Source of the DNA: Paenibacillus rhizosphaerae | Lineage (GTDB): Bacteria; Bacillota; Bacilli; Paenibacillales; Paenibacillaceae | DNA: 64,000 nt | Assembly: GCF_014192015.1 (NCBI RefSeq) | Contig: NZ_JACHXJ010000001.1 | Span: 434,001-498,000 of the forward strand | Reading direction: 5' to 3' | Shown here: positions 62,312-64,000 of the stretch, piece by piece | Numbering within the stretch: the first letter of the stretch is position 1 | How the letters are laid out: each line of letters opens with the position of its first letter | Program-made: the position numbers and the translations under genes | Notes under the pieces: generated by a model | Databases searched by the model: none | The model's input: the letters and a program-made list of their open reading frames with translations, nothing else | What the model was told of the DNA's origin: nothing

Positions 62312-64000
62312 TTACGTATTCGTCCGACAGCTTCATCAGGTTCAAAATATAGTCGTAATCTTTGCGGTATTTCGAGAAGTCGGCGACGGGCTGCATCGTC
62401 TTCAGGGAGATGGCGGTGCCATCTTCAAAGCCTTTGCCCGGCACAAACAAAATGTCATTGTTGAAGAAGGAGCCTGTCGGCAGATAATACCGCATCCCGA
62501 CAACATTATTGTCGATGTTGAGCAGGTCGTGGCCAAATGCGGTATATTGCTTGTCCTTGAGCGAAATGCCCAGCAGGTTCGCTAGCGTCGGCATCATGTC
62601 GAGCTGACCGCCGACCTGGTCGACGACTTTGCCCTGTTTCCCGGGAATATGCATGATCAGCGGGATGTTGAAGCGGGTAATCCGCTGGTCATAGGTAATG
62701 CCGAGCGCCTGCTTGATGACTGCCGGATCATTGTCCTGCGGCTGAAGACCGAAATGGTCGCCGTAAATGACGAGCATGGTGTCGTCCCACATGCCTTTCG
62801 CTTTCAGACCGTCGATCAGAGTACCGATTGCATAATCGGTGTAATTCACCGCCGTCAGGTAATCTCCTAACTGGGTTCCCTGTATGGAATCGGGGACTTT
62901 GATTTTCTTGCGGTCCTCTGGCACCTTGAACGGAAAGTGGCTGGATGCGGTAACGAACTGGGCATAGAACGGCTTGCCCTGGTCATGCAGTTCGGACAGC
63001 TTGTCCAGACCGACCCGGTACAGCTCCTCGTCCGAAGCACCGAAATCGTTGAAGTGATCATTCTTATACGACTTTTTGTCGTAGTAATTTGTGAAATTCA
63101 GCGCCGGGTAGAGCTGATCCCGGTCCCAGAATTTCACGTCATTGACGTGAAACGTATCGGCCGTATAACCGAGCTGCTCCAAGAGGCGCGGCATGCTCGG
63201 AAGCTCTCGGTCGCCGAAGCCGCTCGACATCGCCACCGTACCGGTCGGGTAAATCGACGTATTGCTCATAAATTCAGCGTCCGACGTATTGCCTTGTCCG
63301 ATCTGCTGGAAGACGCGTGGGAAATACAGGCCGCCGTCAGCCAATTGGTTCAGGACTGGGGTCAGTTCCTGACCGCCCGTCGACAAATGGATCGGGAAGT
63401 TCTGGAACGCCTCCATTTGGATGACGATGACGTTTTTGCCCTTGGCGGCTCCAAACATCGCTGGCTTGTCTTGCGCAGTCTCACTGGCGTACGGGTACGA
63501 TTGCTCGGCCTGGCTGACCTTTTGAACGGTGTCGTCCAGATTGCCGGAAGCGATCAAGCTGTTCTCCTCGCTGGCGCGGATCCCGGCGGCGACCTGGTAA
63601 TCCAGGAAGCCGAGATGCTCTGCCTGCATCAGCTCATTGGTGATGGAGCGGTCGGCATTGATGTACAGCGCGGAGACGATCAAGCCGATGATGCCGAGGG
63701 CCGCCGGCCAGATTTTACGGAGCCGCGTGCGCAGTGAAATCCGCAGCGGTACCCAGCGGCCGATCAGCCACAAGAGTGCGACGATCACAACGTCGGCAAA
63801 AAATAAATAGTTCTCCGTTTCGATCGTCGACTGGACGCTTTCCTTGATCTGCAGCACCTGCTTCAGCTCGGACAGCGCCGTATAAGTCGGCACCGAATTG
63901 AAATGCTGAAAATACAGCGCCGAAGCAAACATGAGAATCGAGAAAATGGCGTTAAAAATCCAATAGACCCATCCCTTTGCTTTCGCGGGGGTGATCAGCT
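62292..64000 (-). CDS. ltaS: Lipoteichoic acid synthase-type sulfatase-fold membrane protein (5' end outside window)
   Basis: About 569 residues are visible; the frame continues past 64000, so the first membrane helices are missing. Membrane helices are followed by an extracytoplasmic sulfatase-like domain: VIQMEAFQNF (metal and Thr/Ser region), NTSDAEFMSN (nucleophile Thr region), FWDRDQLY, YAQFVTASSHFPF and YGDHFG. LtaS enzymes transfer glycerol phosphate from phosphatidylglycerol to build lipoteichoic acid. Which of the LtaS/YfnI/YqgS/YvgJ types it is cannot be told. Ends RLLPRR next to the tandem repeat. Confidence 0.93.
   Translation of the reverse strand, partial: LITPAKAKGWVYWIFNAIFSILMFASALYFQHFNSVPTYTALSELKQVLQIKESVQSTIETENYLFFADVVIVALLWLIGRWVPLRISLRTRLRKIWPAALGIIGLIVSALYINADRSITNELMQAEHLGFLDYQVAAGIRASEENSLIASGNLDDTVQKVSQAEQSYPYASETAQDKPAMFGAAKGKNVIVIQMEAFQNFPIHLSTGGQELTPVLNQLADGGLYFPRVFQQIGQGNTSDAEFMSNTSIYPTGTVAMSSGFGDRELPSMPRLLEQLGYTADTFHVNDVKFWDRDQLYPALNFTNYYDKKSYKNDHFNDFGASDEELYRVGLDKLSELHDQGKPFYAQFVTASSHFPFKVPEDRKKIKVPDSIQGTQLGDYLTAVNYTDYAIGTLIDGLKAKGMWDDTMLVIYGDHFGLQPQDNDPAVIKQALGITYDQRITRFNIPLIMHIPGKQGKVVDQVGGQLDMMPTLANLLGISLKDKQYTAFGHDLLNIDNNVVGMRYYLPTGSFFNNDILFVPGKGFEDGTAISLKTMQPVADFSKYRKDYDYILNLMKLSDEYVRLLPRR

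Overview
The window (64 kb, GC-rich for a Firmicute) reads as a chromosomal segment of an endospore-forming Bacillales bacterium, most likely Paenibacillus or a close relative. This is an inference. It rests on strong AGGAGG-type ribosome binding sites, sporulation genes (SpoVAC, SpoVAD, DUF1657), lipoteichoic acid synthase, CcpN, HelD and a Gram-positive CpsB/CapC-type polysaccharide locus. No rRNA, tRNA, CRISPR array, transposase or clear prophage was seen.

Region by region: (1) 1-2540 holds the end of a DUF2264 gene, a CDF metal exporter and a YdjM-type membrane hydrolase. (2) 2555-24518 is an exopolysaccharide locus. A small XRE repressor gene faces about 17 co-directional genes: PHP tyrosine phosphatase, Wzz-like modulator, BY-kinase, GalU, UDP-ManNAc dehydrogenase, heparinase-type lyase, glycosyltransferases, Wzx, two tandem GNAT/FemAB-like paralogs, a deacetylase-like protein, Wzy, a tailspike-like beta-helix protein and RmlA. 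A consensus sigma-A promoter with a 15-bp palindrome in its spacer lies upstream, and an EAR/epsC-like structured RNA follows the kinase gene. (3) 24616-28893 holds an ABC-2 exporter operon divergent from an MFS transporter. (4) 29229-31913 holds a succinate-semialdehyde-type dehydrogenase and a membrane-anchored PpiC foldase. (5) 32137-34863 is a spore-membrane cluster (SpoVAD, SpoVAC, a DUF421-DUF1657 fusion and a divergent DUF1657 gene) resembling spoVA2mob-type modules. (6) 35078-43670 holds PAP2 phosphatase, AI-2E transporter, a small secreted protein, an aromatic-acid-exporter-like protein, a two-component system with a D,D-carboxypeptidase, and adenine deaminase. (7) 43671-46388 holds helD and an apparent antisense small RNA over its leader. 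(8) 46430-52826 holds an AraC regulator, a YicI-type alpha-xylosidase and a GH3 enzyme, probably for xylo-oligosaccharide or xyloglucan fragments. (9) 52951-60547 holds an MFS exporter and a rhamnose/lactate module: rhaEW, lutABC and a DeoR regulator. (10) 60686-64000 holds fructose-6-phosphate aldolase/transaldolase, a CcpN-type repressor that appears to start at ATT, and the 3' part of an LTA synthase gene followed by a 38-bp tandem duplication.

How the parts work together: in the polysaccharide locus, GalU and UDP-ManNAc dehydrogenase make UDP-sugars, RmlA makes dTDP-glucose, and the glycosyltransferases assemble a repeat unit. Wzx/Wzy/Wzz with the kinase-phosphatase pair export and polymerise it, and a lyase and a deacetylase-like protein may trim it. 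No priming glycosyltransferase, WecB epimerase or RmlBCD is present, so these must be encoded elsewhere. In the rhamnose module the fused aldolase/dehydrogenase would turn rhamnulose-1-phosphate into DHAP and lactate, and LutABC would oxidise the lactate to pyruvate.
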